Assembly: GCA_005799265.1 (NCBI GenBank)
Contig: SYHD01000275.1
Location: 1 to 64,000 of the forward strand
Origin: Planctomycetia bacterium
Lineage (GTDB): Bacteria > Planctomycetota > Planctomycetia > Gemmatales > Gemmataceae
DNA length: 64,000 bases
Direction of reading: 5' to 3'
Shown here: positions 18,197-27,069 of the stretch, one piece after another
Layout of the letters: the number at the start of each line of letters is the position of its first letter
Position numbering within the stretch: position 1 is the stretch's first letter
Translations under genes and position numbers: made by a program
Notes under the pieces: model-generated
The model's input: the letters and a program-made list of their open reading frames with translations, nothing else
Database searches by the model: none
What the model was told of the DNA's origin: nothing

Positions 18197-19279
18197 GTGA
18201 GCTTGAATTATCTATTGGTGTTCATTCCAATCTGTCTTGGTTTGCGCGTGCTGGACGCCGGTGACATCGCGGTTTTCGCAACGGCCCTCTTATCGCTCGT
18301 GCCCCTGGCAAATCTGCTCGGTACAGCGACTGAACATTTGGCCCACTATTTGGGCGAGACGCTCGGGGGACTGCTGAACGCTTCGTTGGGAAATGTTCCG
18401 GAGATCATCGTTGCGCTTTTGGCACTGTCCAAGGGTTTGAATGACGTCGTGAAAGCATCCATCACAGGCTCTATCCTCGGCAACCTGTTGATAACGCTAG
18501 GGCTCCCCGTGATCCTGGGTGGAATCGGCCGACAGCGGCAAACATTTAACTCTTCGTCTGCAAGACTGAGCACGAGCATCCTGTTTCTGGCGGTGACAGC
18601 CATGGTTGTACCAGCCGCATTTCACCATTCCACGCGTACGATGACGGACACGGAGACCACGGACCTTAGCATCGCCGTCGCCGTTGTGCTACTCGTCGTC
18701 TACGCTCTGAGCTTGGTGTTCACCTTGGTTACACACCAAAATTTGTTCCGCGCGAAGGCGCAGGCCGAAACACCTGAAGTTCCTGATCAGACCGGCGAAG
18801 CGAAAAAGGAGGCTGTGTGGTCGAAAACGAAGGCGTTGTCCGTGCTGGCCGGCAGTACGGTTGTCCTTGCGGTGATCAGCGAGGCGCTCACGGACGCACT
18901 GGAACCTGCCGCGGCGCAGCTTGGAATGACGGAAACTTTTGCTGGTATCATCCTGTTGGCTACGGCTGGAAACCTGGGTGGGATCATTAACGGTGTAGGC
19001 TTTGCACGCAAGGATAAAATGGATTTGACTTTCGCGATCTCGGTCAGCGGCGCAACCCAAGTCGCGCTGCTCGTTACGCCGATTTTGGTTTTCAGTAGCC
19101 TGCTGATGGGGAATCCTATGGACCTCTTGTTCACGCCCTTTGAGATCATCGCCCTATTCCTAGCCGTGCTCATTGTTGGCCGGGTTGCCCCAGACGGCGA
19201 ATGCAACTGGTTCGAGGGAGTAATGCTTGTGGGGGTGTACATGATCCTTGCGATTGCCTTCTTTTTCTTGCCTGCATGA
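18197..19279 (+). CDS. Calcium/proton exchanger (CAX, CaCA superfamily)
   Basis: ANLLGTATEHLAHYLGETLGGLLNASLGNVPEIIVALLALSKG; second alpha repeat FAGIILLATAGNLGGIINGVGFARKDKMDLTFAISVSGATQVALLVTPILV. Confidence 0.92.
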   Translation: MSLNYLLVFIPICLGLRVLDAGDIAVFATALLSLVPLANLLGTATEHLAHYLGETLGGLLNASLGNVPEIIVALLALSKGLNDVVKASITGSILGNLLITLGLPVILGGIGRQRQTFNSSSARLSTSILFLAVTAMVVPAAFHHSTRTMTDTETTDLSIAVAVVLLVVYALSLVFTLVTHQNLFRAKAQAETPEVPDQTGEAKKEAVWSKTKALSVLAGSTVVLAVISEALTDALEPAAAQLGMTETFAGIILLATAGNLGGIINGVGFARKDKMDLTFAISVSGATQVALLVTPILVFSSLLMGNPMDLLFTPFEIIALFLAVLIVGRVAPDGECNWFEGVMLVGVYMILAIAFFFLPA

Positions 19280-19280
19280 G

Positions 19281-20273
19281 TCAATCGCCGATCAGTTTCC
19301 GGAGCCAAAAACTCACGGGCACGAGCAAAGCTGCTCCAAACTGCAAGCAGCCAGCCGTCGCGGGAAGCAATCCTTGCGCTTCGATTGTGGCTCGTGGCAC
19401 GGACCATTTGTTTCCAACGATTGGAGCCAAGAACGCAAGAGGTGATTCCGCTAGCCAGGAGTTGTGTTTCGCTTCCTGGAACATGGTTTCGATTGCTTGC
19501 CTCTCGGAATCGGTCCGTGCCCATTGGTCCAACGTCTGGCGTTCGGCGGCGGTCATGGGGCCGAACCACCGAACTTTCCCATCGGCGCAAGTGAGCTTTG
19601 TTTGAAAGTCCGCCGGCAATTCCGTAAGTCTTTCAGGGCTTTCCAAATTAGCTTCGGTCACGAACCACTTCTCCCAGGAATTGCTCAAGACCACACCGGG
19701 ACCGTGCACGAAAGCGGCGGCAACCTCGCGGCTGGAGAGCACCATCTGGCAGGCGGTGAAGGCAAGCACCCCTGCGCCGAGAGGCGTGATCCACTGCCAA
19801 CGTCTCATCAGGGCGGCAATACCGTTACTACAAAACAGAATGAAAATCGTAGAGACAAGCAACCCGAAGACCATCCCACGGAAGTCGCCGCTGCTTGCGC
19901 CGGCGACCGCGAGGATGTTGTCCAAACTCATCACGAGACTGGCCAGCAAGATGGTGCGTACAGCCACGAAGACGGTTCTGGAAGCCATCAGCTTGGGCTC
20001 ATTGCCGGACTTTTCCGCGCTCACCAATTTGAACGTGATGAAGAAGAGAACGATGCCTCCCACCAACATAAGCCCAGGAACGTACAGCAGGAAGGTGGCC
20101 AAGAAGGTGAACGCGATTTGGAAGAAAATCGCCAACCCGCCGCCGAGGAGCATCGCCATGCGCCTCTGCGCCGGCGGCAAACGGTGGGCCGCGAGCGCGA
20201 TCACCATTGCGTTGTCCGCAGACAATGCAACATTGATCATAAAAATATGAAGTACCGTAGCGGGGCTATCCAT
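19281..20273 (-). CDS. TerC-family (YjbE-like) integral membrane protein
   Basis: MINVALSADNAMVIALAAHRLPPAQRRMAMLLGGGLAIFFQ...LLASLVMSLDNILAVAGASSGD. Confidence 0.9.
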   Translation of the reverse strand: MDSPATVLHIFMINVALSADNAMVIALAAHRLPPAQRRMAMLLGGGLAIFFQIAFTFLATFLLYVPGLMLVGGIVLFFITFKLVSAEKSGNEPKLMASRTVFVAVRTILLASLVMSLDNILAVAGASSGDFRGMVFGLLVSTIFILFCSNGIAALMRRWQWITPLGAGVLAFTACQMVLSSREVAAAFVHGPGVVLSNSWEKWFVTEANLESPERLTELPADFQTKLTCADGKVRWFGPMTAAERQTLDQWARTDSERQAIETMFQEAKHNSWLAESPLAFLAPIVGNKWSVPRATIEAQGLLPATAGCLQFGAALLVPVSFWLRKLIGD

Positions 20274-20416
20274 CGAAATCCCTTGTACACGCCAAATAAC
20301 CTTCCAGGTCTGGCAGCTACAGGACCAGTCTACGAAACGATTTTCTCAGTCAGGTCATTGCTGTTGGGACAGAACTGTAGTGGAAAACTCCACACGAAAT
20401 GAAGATAGGAAAGGAC

Positions 20417-20863
20417 TTATTCAGCCTGGACAATACCCCGGCGAACCAACATCAAGGCAATCGCGTCGAAACGCATCTGAAGATTCCTGAGTGTCGCCTC
20501 AAGGATCTGCAATGGGGAAAGCCCCGCACCGCTGCGCGTAAGATGTGTGACTCGGCGATCCGAAGACAATGCGAGCAAAGAACGGATCGGGGCGCTCACG
20601 TCGGCCGGCGCCGGGTTGTGTAGTGCTTCCACCAATTTGGCCAGCAGGACATCCCGTGGACTAGAAACGCAGTTCAGCTTGGCTGTGCCGGCGGAATGAT
20701 CGATCTCGATTCCCTGAACTTCAGCGACGGCAAAAATCCGCTCAATGAAATCGCCACAATCCGGGGAACGAGAGTTCGTGAAAATTTCCGGAGCCTCCAC
20801 CCAGACCACGCCGCGTTCACAGCGAATCGACACGCTCCCGGAAATAGGCCCATTGTCGGACAT
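20417..20863 (-). CDS. Stand-alone HMA-like N-terminal module protein (truncated paralog of 8568-9623)
   Basis: SGSVSIRCERGVVWVEAPEIFTNSRSPDCGDFIERIFAVAEVQGIEIDHSAGTAKLNCVSS aligns to the DUF454-fusion N-terminus; no TM/DUF454 part. Confidence 0.75.
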   Translation of the reverse strand: MSDNGPISGSVSIRCERGVVWVEAPEIFTNSRSPDCGDFIERIFAVAEVQGIEIDHSAGTAKLNCVSSPRDVLLAKLVEALHNPAPADVSAPIRSLLALSSDRRVTHLTRSGAGLSPLQILEATLRNLQMRFDAIALMLVRRGIVQAE

Positions 20864-21042
20864 CGACATCCCATGAGAACGCGGCAACGTTGCTGCCATT
20901 CAGGACGGCCTTGAAAAGCCGTTCTGCAAAATTCGTAGCCGTTCACGCCATTTGAGTCTTTCCAGCGCGCAGCAGTACGGCTGGGAACGGTGCAGAGCTA
21001 CGTTATGAAGAAGAGCGTTATCAGGAAATGGCACAGGTGCTT

Positions 21043-21285
21043 TCAGGCAGCAGCTTCGACGGCGCGGCGGCGGCAAAATAGGCGGCGATGGATTCCTGGA
21101 GAAACGTTAAGACGCGGCGGCCCGTTTGGGCACATGTGGCCACCACCGTTCAAATGCGTTTGAGCCAGCGTTGACCCGTGGTGCTGTGCGTGCCTTGCGT
21201 TACCTTCCGATTCGACGCGGAGTTGCTCTACGACTTGCATCAGAGTGGCGCATCCTGCGCGCGTTGGCGTCCCCGCGTTCGTCAT
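21043..21285 (-). mobile_element. Internally deleted IS66-type transposase remnant
   Basis: N-terminus MTNAGTPTRAGCATLMQVVEQLRVE is shared with 1073-1300. Another frame gives KVTQGTHSTTGQRWLKRI*TVVATCAQTGRRVLTFLQESIAAYFAAAAPSKLLPE, which resembles the IS66 C-terminus. Confidence 0.75.
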
Positions 21286-21350
21286 GACGCGATAGCATAC
21301 TCAATCGCCGAAAACGTGACAATCGAGATCGGCAAGGCGTGAACGGTTAC
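21211..21350. repeat. Right copy of ~140 bp direct repeat
   Basis: See 1226-1365. Confidence 0.9.
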
Positions 21351-21519
21351 GGTCAAGGCATCCTGACCCCGCGCAGCGCCTGTCCAAACCAGAAAAATAT
21401 GCCGCCGCTGGCAAACGGTGTTATTTTCGTCATGCTGCTTCTCCTGAGAACAACACGCTGGAGCCCTGGCGTTCTGCCGCGGAGACGCGAACGTCAGACC
21501 GTGAGAGGCAACACGGGTG

Positions 21520-23727
21520 TCACTTCCGCAGCAAGAATTCCTTGCTGTTCAAAAGCGCCGCGAGCACGTCCTCCAATGCCGCGCGCCGATTCGATGCGCT
21601 CTCGATCCGCATGACCAGGCCTGAGCGTTCGCGATCGTTCGGCATGCGGCTCAAGGCGGCGAGGAACAACTCCTCGACGATTTCGCCATTCGCTTTGCCC
21701 GCCTTGAGCAATTTGCCGATGCGGTTGTCTGGCTCGGTGATCGCGTGGTTGACGAGCGGGCCGGTCAACATTTGCAGGGCCTGAGCGAGCGTCGTATTGT
21801 CTGAGCGTTCGCAGGCGCAAGCGAGCAAGCGTTCGGGTTTGCCGAACTGCCGCAAGAATTTCGTGCCGGCATTGAGCGTCTCCTTGCGGTGCAGGCTCGG
21901 CAGGCTTGGGATTTGTGCGGCGCGCGTGCCAGACGGGTAGCCGTCAAACGTCGCGGGAACGGCAGTCACCTGGCTGATCGCGTCGAGCAACGCCTCGGCG
22001 GGCAGGCTGCGCACGATCGTATGCGCGTAGTTGGTCTCATCGTCCTTGTTGGTCGCGTTTGGAATGGCCGACAGTTGATACGTGCGCGAGTTCATGATCG
22101 TGCGGATCAGGTGCTTCTGATCGAACTGGTGTTCAGTGAGATCTTTTGCCAGCGCGTCGAGAAGCGGGCCGTTCACGGGCGGGTTCGATTGGCGGAAATC
22201 GTCCTCCGGATCGACGATGCCGCGGCCCATCAGCCAGTACCAGATGCGATTGGCCTGCGTGCGCGCGAAGTAGGGATTTTGCTTGGCCGCGACCCAGTCC
22301 GCGAGCAGCAGCAAACGATCGCTTTTGACGTCCAGTTTGACGACGGCGCCGCCGAGATACTTGGGCGCCAAGACGGCGCCGCTGACGGGATGCTTGACCT
22401 CGCCGGTGTTGATCATGATGACGATCTGTTCGCCCACGAATTCGTGCTTGTCGAATTTGTCCTTGCGCTGGTTGTCGAGGATTTTGTAATCGACTCTCGA
22501 AAAGAACGCAGCCAGCTGGTGGTAATCGTTCTGCGTGAGCTGATTGAACGGATGATTGTGGCACTTGGCGCATTGCATGCGAATGCCGAGGAAGACCTGA
22601 GCGAACGCCTCGGAGCGAATCTGTGGCTCTCGCAGGGCGCGATAGTAATTGGAGGCCGGCTCCTTGTAAGTGCTGCCGCGGCTGGCGACGAGATCGCGCG
22701 CGAACTCGTTGAGCGGCCTGTTGTCGGCGACGCTCTTCCTGATCCAGCCGTGAAAGACCTTGACGCCGGTCTTGTCGAGTTGTTTCTCTTCGACCTTCAA
22801 GAGATCGGCCCACTTGAGCGCCCACGTGTCGGCATATTCGGGCCGTTCCAGTAGGGCGTTGATGAGCTTGGCGCGATTTGGACTGGCGAGAAAAACTCGC
22901 GTCTCGTCGGGCGTCGGCAATAGGCCGATCAGATCGAGATAAGCGCGCCTCACGAAGTCGATGTCGCTGCACAATTCCGACGGATTCACGCGGAGCTTTT
23001 CGAGGCGAGCGTTAACGTGCGTGTCAATGTAGTTGTCACCTTTCGGCCTTTGCCACGCGAAATCCTTGCGCTCGGGCACGAACGCCAGCAGAGCCGTGGC
23101 TTGCTGGTCGAGATAGCGCACCACGATGGTCGTCTCGCCCGGCGCCGTGCTTTGGACGTGTCCCGTGCGCGAAACGTCGATCTTCGGATTGGTCGATTCA
23201 AAGACAGCGAGCGTCGCAAGGTCCGTGGTTGTGCCGTCGGAGAAAGTTGCCCTCGCCTGCACGGTGAGTTCGTCGGCCGGCCGAATGATGTACCGCTCGA
23301 TCGGCGTGACGACCAACTTGGTGAGCCTCGGCGCCGTCGGCGGATCGATGCGCATGCCCTGAGCGATCCAGTCGCGTAAGATGCGATACTCTTCGCTCTG
23401 AACGCCAAAGCGAACGCCCCCTTCGTGCGGCACCTGGCCGGACGGCTTGAGCAAGATCAGGCTGAGATCGGGTCGCTGCGGATTGACGCGGCGACCCAGC
23501 GCATCGCGCGTGAGGGCGGTGCGGTCGAAGTCGAGGTCCTGTCCGCGCAAGGAAAGCTTGAAGCCGCCCTTGCCGTTGAGATTGCCGTGACAAACGCCCT
23601 GGTTGCAGCCGGCGCGCGACAGGACAGCCATTACCTCGTTGCGAAAGCTAACGGGGGTTTGCGCATACAGCGGCGAAGTTGCCAGGAGTAGGAGGAACGC
23701 ACAGGACTCGCGGCGCGGGAAGATCAT
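21520..23727 (-). CDS. DUF1549/DUF1553 domain protein with Ig-like (BID_2) domain
   Basis: SDIDFVRRAYLDLIGLLPTPDETRVFL, FLGIRMQCAKCHNHPFNQLTQNDYH, CHGNLNGKGGFKLSLRG. Confidence 0.92.
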   Translation of the reverse strand: MIFPRRESCAFLLLLATSPLYAQTPVSFRNEVMAVLSRAGCNQGVCHGNLNGKGGFKLSLRGQDLDFDRTALTRDALGRRVNPQRPDLSLILLKPSGQVPHEGGVRFGVQSEEYRILRDWIAQGMRIDPPTAPRLTKLVVTPIERYIIRPADELTVQARATFSDGTTTDLATLAVFESTNPKIDVSRTGHVQSTAPGETTIVVRYLDQQATALLAFVPERKDFAWQRPKGDNYIDTHVNARLEKLRVNPSELCSDIDFVRRAYLDLIGLLPTPDETRVFLASPNRAKLINALLERPEYADTWALKWADLLKVEEKQLDKTGVKVFHGWIRKSVADNRPLNEFARDLVASRGSTYKEPASNYYRALREPQIRSEAFAQVFLGIRMQCAKCHNHPFNQLTQNDYHQLAAFFSRVDYKILDNQRKDKFDKHEFVGEQIVIMINTGEVKHPVSGAVLAPKYLGGAVVKLDVKSDRLLLLADWVAAKQNPYFARTQANRIWYWLMGRGIVDPEDDFRQSNPPVNGPLLDALAKDLTEHQFDQKHLIRTIMNSRTYQLSAIPNATNKDDETNYAHTIVRSLPAEALLDAISQVTAVPATFDGYPSGTRAAQIPSLPSLHRKETLNAGTKFLRQFGKPERLLACACERSDNTTLAQALQMLTGPLVNHAITEPDNRIGKLLKAGKANGEIVEELFLAALSRMPNDRERSGLVMRIESASNRRAALEDVLAALLNSKEFLLRK

Positions 23728-23936
23728 GGCGGGATTTCGAATAGGTGGAAGGAGGTCGGCAATGATGATAGCATACCTGATGGCGTGAGAAACGCCACGC
23801 GAAAACCGAGGCCGCGTGTCCATGAACCTGATCGACGAATTTACCGCTCTGATTGGCGGGCTGCAAGACGCACGAATCGAGTTTGGTGTGTGCGGCGGCG
23901 GGCGTGGCACGGTTAAGTAGCTCGATCCGCCGAATA

Positions 23937-24899
23937 TTATGTCCCGGACTGCGGCTCGGTGCCGTCGGAGTGATCCATGCGGAAGCGTTGAAAGATCATC
24001 GGCCGGGCGAAGGGCTCGATCTGCAGCATGACCATGCCGTTCTGGAAGATGACGACGCGGCCGGAGGATTGGCTGACGACGATGGCGACCGCCTTGGTCT
24101 GCTTGCTAATGGCGGCGGCGGAGATATGGCGCGTGCCCCAGCCCTTGCTGACGCCCAGCGTTTCCTTCGGTGCCGGCGCGTCGATGTACATGCACGCTGC
24201 ATCGGCGACACCGTCGCGCCGGACCAAGATCGCGCCTTCGAGCTGGGCGATGTCCTTGATCTGCTCGCGGACCTTCTTGTCGCGGATGTCCCGTTCCTTG
24301 CGGCTATAGCCTCGGAAGGGATTGAAGTTCAAGGGGCGCGACATCGTCAGCACCTTGTCGGTGTCGCCGACGACGAACATCGTGCCGACCGGTTTGCCTT
24401 CGCGCCCTTCCTGGCCGATCTCGGTCGCCAGTTCAACGACCGCGCGGAGCGTTTCGAGCGGCACGTGCGTGTCGAGCTTGCGCAGGTCGGCGGCGGTAAG
24501 GCGTTCCAGGTGCTCCCCAAGGTGGATGACGCTCAGGCTGTCGATCTGCTCCGGCACGCCCGCCTCGACACCGATACCGTTGTACATGGCGATAACCTGG
24601 GCGCCGCTCTTGAGCTTGTCGGTGGCGACGGCTTCGAGCAGGGCGACGCTCATCTGTTCGTGCGTCGGTGTCGGACCGGGATCAATGTCGAGAATGCGCA
24701 GATCGGGGTTGGCTTGCAGCAGCGTGTGGAGTTCGGGATCCTTGGCCGCGACGAGCAGCTTCTTGGCCGGCAGGATGTCGAGCACCTCCACCCAATCGAG
24801 ATCGGTCTCTGTCATGAGCAGAACCGCGTCGGCGGACAACTCGTCGAGGAGTTGCCGAGCGGCTTTCAGAAGTACGGACGTTTGCAGCGCGAGGGCCAT
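23937..24899 (-). CDS. Diadenylate cyclase (DAC/DisA_N domain) with N-terminal alpha/beta domain
   Basis: EGAILVRRDGVADAACMYIDAP...GWGTRHISAAAISKQTKAVAIVVSQSSGRVVIFQNG corresponds to the DGA and RHR motifs of DAC domains. Confidence 0.82.
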   Translation of the reverse strand: MALALQTSVLLKAARQLLDELSADAVLLMTETDLDWVEVLDILPAKKLLVAAKDPELHTLLQANPDLRILDIDPGPTPTHEQMSVALLEAVATDKLKSGAQVIAMYNGIGVEAGVPEQIDSLSVIHLGEHLERLTAADLRKLDTHVPLETLRAVVELATEIGQEGREGKPVGTMFVVGDTDKVLTMSRPLNFNPFRGYSRKERDIRDKKVREQIKDIAQLEGAILVRRDGVADAACMYIDAPAPKETLGVSKGWGTRHISAAAISKQTKAVAIVVSQSSGRVVIFQNGMVMLQIEPFARPMIFQRFRMDHSDGTEPQSGT

Positions 24900-25118
24900 G
24901 GGATCCGATTTTCAACTCAATGGCAGCGTGTTCGCCGATACGAAGCGAGAAGTATGTTTTATCGCAAGCGCTCACAAGGCATAGAGCGCTTTTCAAAAAG
25001 TTGACGGTAGTCCGTGGTCCGTCGCACAAAACCCTCTTGCTTCCAGGTCGCTCAATAAGGGACAATACGGTTGTGTGTTTATCAGCTATGGACCACGGAC
25101 CACCTACTACGGACTATC

Positions 25119-26474
25119 ATGCAAGAGACGATTCTCCAATCCATCGGCAAGACGCCGCTCGTGCGCTTGCGGCGCGTGACGGAGGGGCTCTCCGCGAGCG
25201 TCTACGTCAAGAATGAGGCAATGAACCCCGGCGGCTCGGTTAAGGATCGCGTCGCCCAGTCGATGATCGCGGACGCCGAGCGGCGCGGCTGGCTGCGGCC
25301 GGGCGGCACGATTATTGAAGCGACCGCAGGCAACACCGGCGTGGGCCTAGCGATGATCGCCGCCGTCAAGGGCTATCGCTGCATCTTCGTCCTGCCTGAC
25401 AAGATGAGCGGCGAGAAAGTGCGCCTCCTCAAGGCTTACGGCGCCGAGGTCGTCATCACCGCGACCAATGTGCCGCCCGACTCGCCCGATAGCTACAACG
25501 GCGTTGCCGATCGGCTCGCGCGCGAAATCCCCGGTGCGTGGCGGCCCAATCAGTTCTCGAATCTGTCCAACCCCGAAGTCCATTACCGCACCACCGGCTA
25601 CGAAATCTGGGAACAGACCGAAGGCAAGATCACTGTCTTCGTCGCCGGCGCCGGCACCGGCGGCACAATCTCTGGCGTCGCGCGTTATCTCAAAGAACAG
25701 AATCCCGACATCAAGATCATCGGCGCCGACCCCGAAGGCTCCATCCTCTCCGGCGACAGCCCCAAGCCGTGGAAGGTCGAAGGCATCGGCGAAGATTTCG
25801 TCCCCAAAACGCTCAACAGCCAGCTCGTCGACGAATGGGTCCGCGTCGGCGACACCGAGGCGTTTCACATCGCCAGGCAACTGGCACGCCGCGAAGGCAT
25901 GCTCCTGGGCGGTTCCAGCGGCACGGTCGTCGCTGCCGCCTTGCGCTACGCCCGACGCTTGACCAGCGAGCACCTCGTCGTCGCGCTATGTGCCGACACG
26001 GGACGCAACTATCTCAGCAAGTTCTTCGACGACGATTGGCTGGCGCAGAACAAGCTGACGACCGCCATCGATGTGCCGCACTCGATCGGCGATCTCCTGA
26101 AATCACGCGGCACACGCAAGCTCGTCAACATCTCGCCGAAAGCGAGCGTCTCCGAAGCGATCAACATTTTGCAGACTTCCGGCATCTCGCAGCTCCCGGT
26201 GCTCGACGACGGCAAATCGGTCGGCTCGATCCAGGAAGTGACGCTCGCCCGCATCCTGCACGATCATGATGATCCCGACAAAATTCGCGTCGGCGACGTC
26301 ATGGCCCGCGCGTTGCCGCAACTGGAGGCGACGGTGCACCTCGACGAAGCGTATCGCCTCTTGCTCGCGGGCAACACGGGCGTGCTGGCGATGCACGAAG
26401 GCAAAGTAGTCGATATCGTGACGCGCATCGATCTGGTGCATTACTGGAACCAGGTGCGGCAGAAGAAGGCGTAA
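25119..26474 (+). CDS. Cystathionine beta-synthase / cysteine synthase-type PLP enzyme with CBS domains
   Basis: SIGKTPLVRLRR, NPGGSVKDRVAQSMI, EATAGNTGVGLAM, GTGGTISGVARYLKE, plus a C-terminal CBS pair (VSEAINILQTSGISQLPVLDDGK). Confidence 0.93.
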   Translation: MQETILQSIGKTPLVRLRRVTEGLSASVYVKNEAMNPGGSVKDRVAQSMIADAERRGWLRPGGTIIEATAGNTGVGLAMIAAVKGYRCIFVLPDKMSGEKVRLLKAYGAEVVITATNVPPDSPDSYNGVADRLAREIPGAWRPNQFSNLSNPEVHYRTTGYEIWEQTEGKITVFVAGAGTGGTISGVARYLKEQNPDIKIIGADPEGSILSGDSPKPWKVEGIGEDFVPKTLNSQLVDEWVRVGDTEAFHIARQLARREGMLLGGSSGTVVAAALRYARRLTSEHLVVALCADTGRNYLSKFFDDDWLAQNKLTTAIDVPHSIGDLLKSRGTRKLVNISPKASVSEAINILQTSGISQLPVLDDGKSVGSIQEVTLARILHDHDDPDKIRVGDVMARALPQLEATVHLDEAYRLLLAGNTGVLAMHEGKVVDIVTRIDLVHYWNQVRQKKA

Positions 26475-26572
26475 TTCCGTCTTCGTTTAGCGCTCGCTTG
26501 CGTCGGCCTGTGTTGAGCGTCTGGGTGCCCGAGTGACGCAATCGGTCGAGCATTACTTATCGAGACCGTGGT

Positions 26573-26782
26573 CTACGCCGGTTCCAACATACGAATCTCG
26601 GCCACGTGCAACAGGAAGCAAACGATGACACGGTCGGTTTCGGGCAATCCGATGATAATCTTCGCCTTCAATAGCTGGGCAAACTCAGGATGTCTGACGG
26701 CATAGACATTCCCGTTGGAGAGGTGAATCTCAAATGGCCTGAAGGGTTGCCGATGGAGTAGTTCTTCAATGGTTTCGTGCAT
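26573..26782 (-). CDS. Small conserved hypothetical (QPFxPFxxxLxxGxxYxVRHPE family)
   Basis: LHRQPFRPFEIHLSNGNVYAVRHPEFAQLLKAKIIIGLPE; paralog of the adjacent gene. Confidence 0.7.
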   Translation of the reverse strand: MHETIEELLHRQPFRPFEIHLSNGNVYAVRHPEFAQLLKAKIIIGLPETDRVIVCFLLHVAEIRMLEPA

Positions 26783-26819
26783 GGCGGGATCCTTGCGCGA
26801 AAGGCCAACAACTCAACGG

Positions 26820-27041
26820 TCACTTCTTGACTCGCCTTGCACGCATCGGTTCAATACCCGCAATCTCCGAGGGGTCACACAATATGAACGATTCAGTTTT
26901 CGGAGGAAATACGACAAACCGGGTTTTCAACAACATGATATTTCGGCGTTCCCGAATCGAGTAAGACTCGCCGTTGTTGAGCCGTAATTGAAATGGCTGA
27001 AACGGCTGACCTTGCAACAGTTCTCGCAGTTTCTCTCCCAT
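26820..27041 (-). CDS. Small conserved hypothetical, paralog of 26573-26782
   Basis: MGEKLRELLQGQPFQPFQLRLNNGESYSIRERRNIMLLKTRFVVFPPKTESFILCDPSEIAGIEPM. Confidence 0.7.
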   Translation of the reverse strand: MGEKLRELLQGQPFQPFQLRLNNGESYSIRERRNIMLLKTRFVVFPPKTESFILCDPSEIAGIEPMRARRVKK

Positions 27042-27069
27042 GGTGAAATTATACAAGAGGAGATAAGGC

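Noticed and set aside
1362-20863. Magnetosome or encapsulin-type organelle cluster
   Set aside because: No MamA/B/E/K-like or encapsulin shell protein recognised; only generic transporters overlap.
1226-21350. Prophage, integrative element with integrase, or tRNA-targeted island
   Set aside because: No integrase, capsid, terminase or conjugation genes, and no tRNA at either border (the only tRNA seen is tRNA-His at 55.4 kb). IS66 remnants explain the borders better.
24990-25116. Inverted pair gtccgtggtcc / ggaccacggac upstream of the CBS-type gene
   Set aside because: Arms are ~70 nt apart and short; possibly another degenerate intergenic repeat, but no support for a riboswitch or other regulatory RNA.
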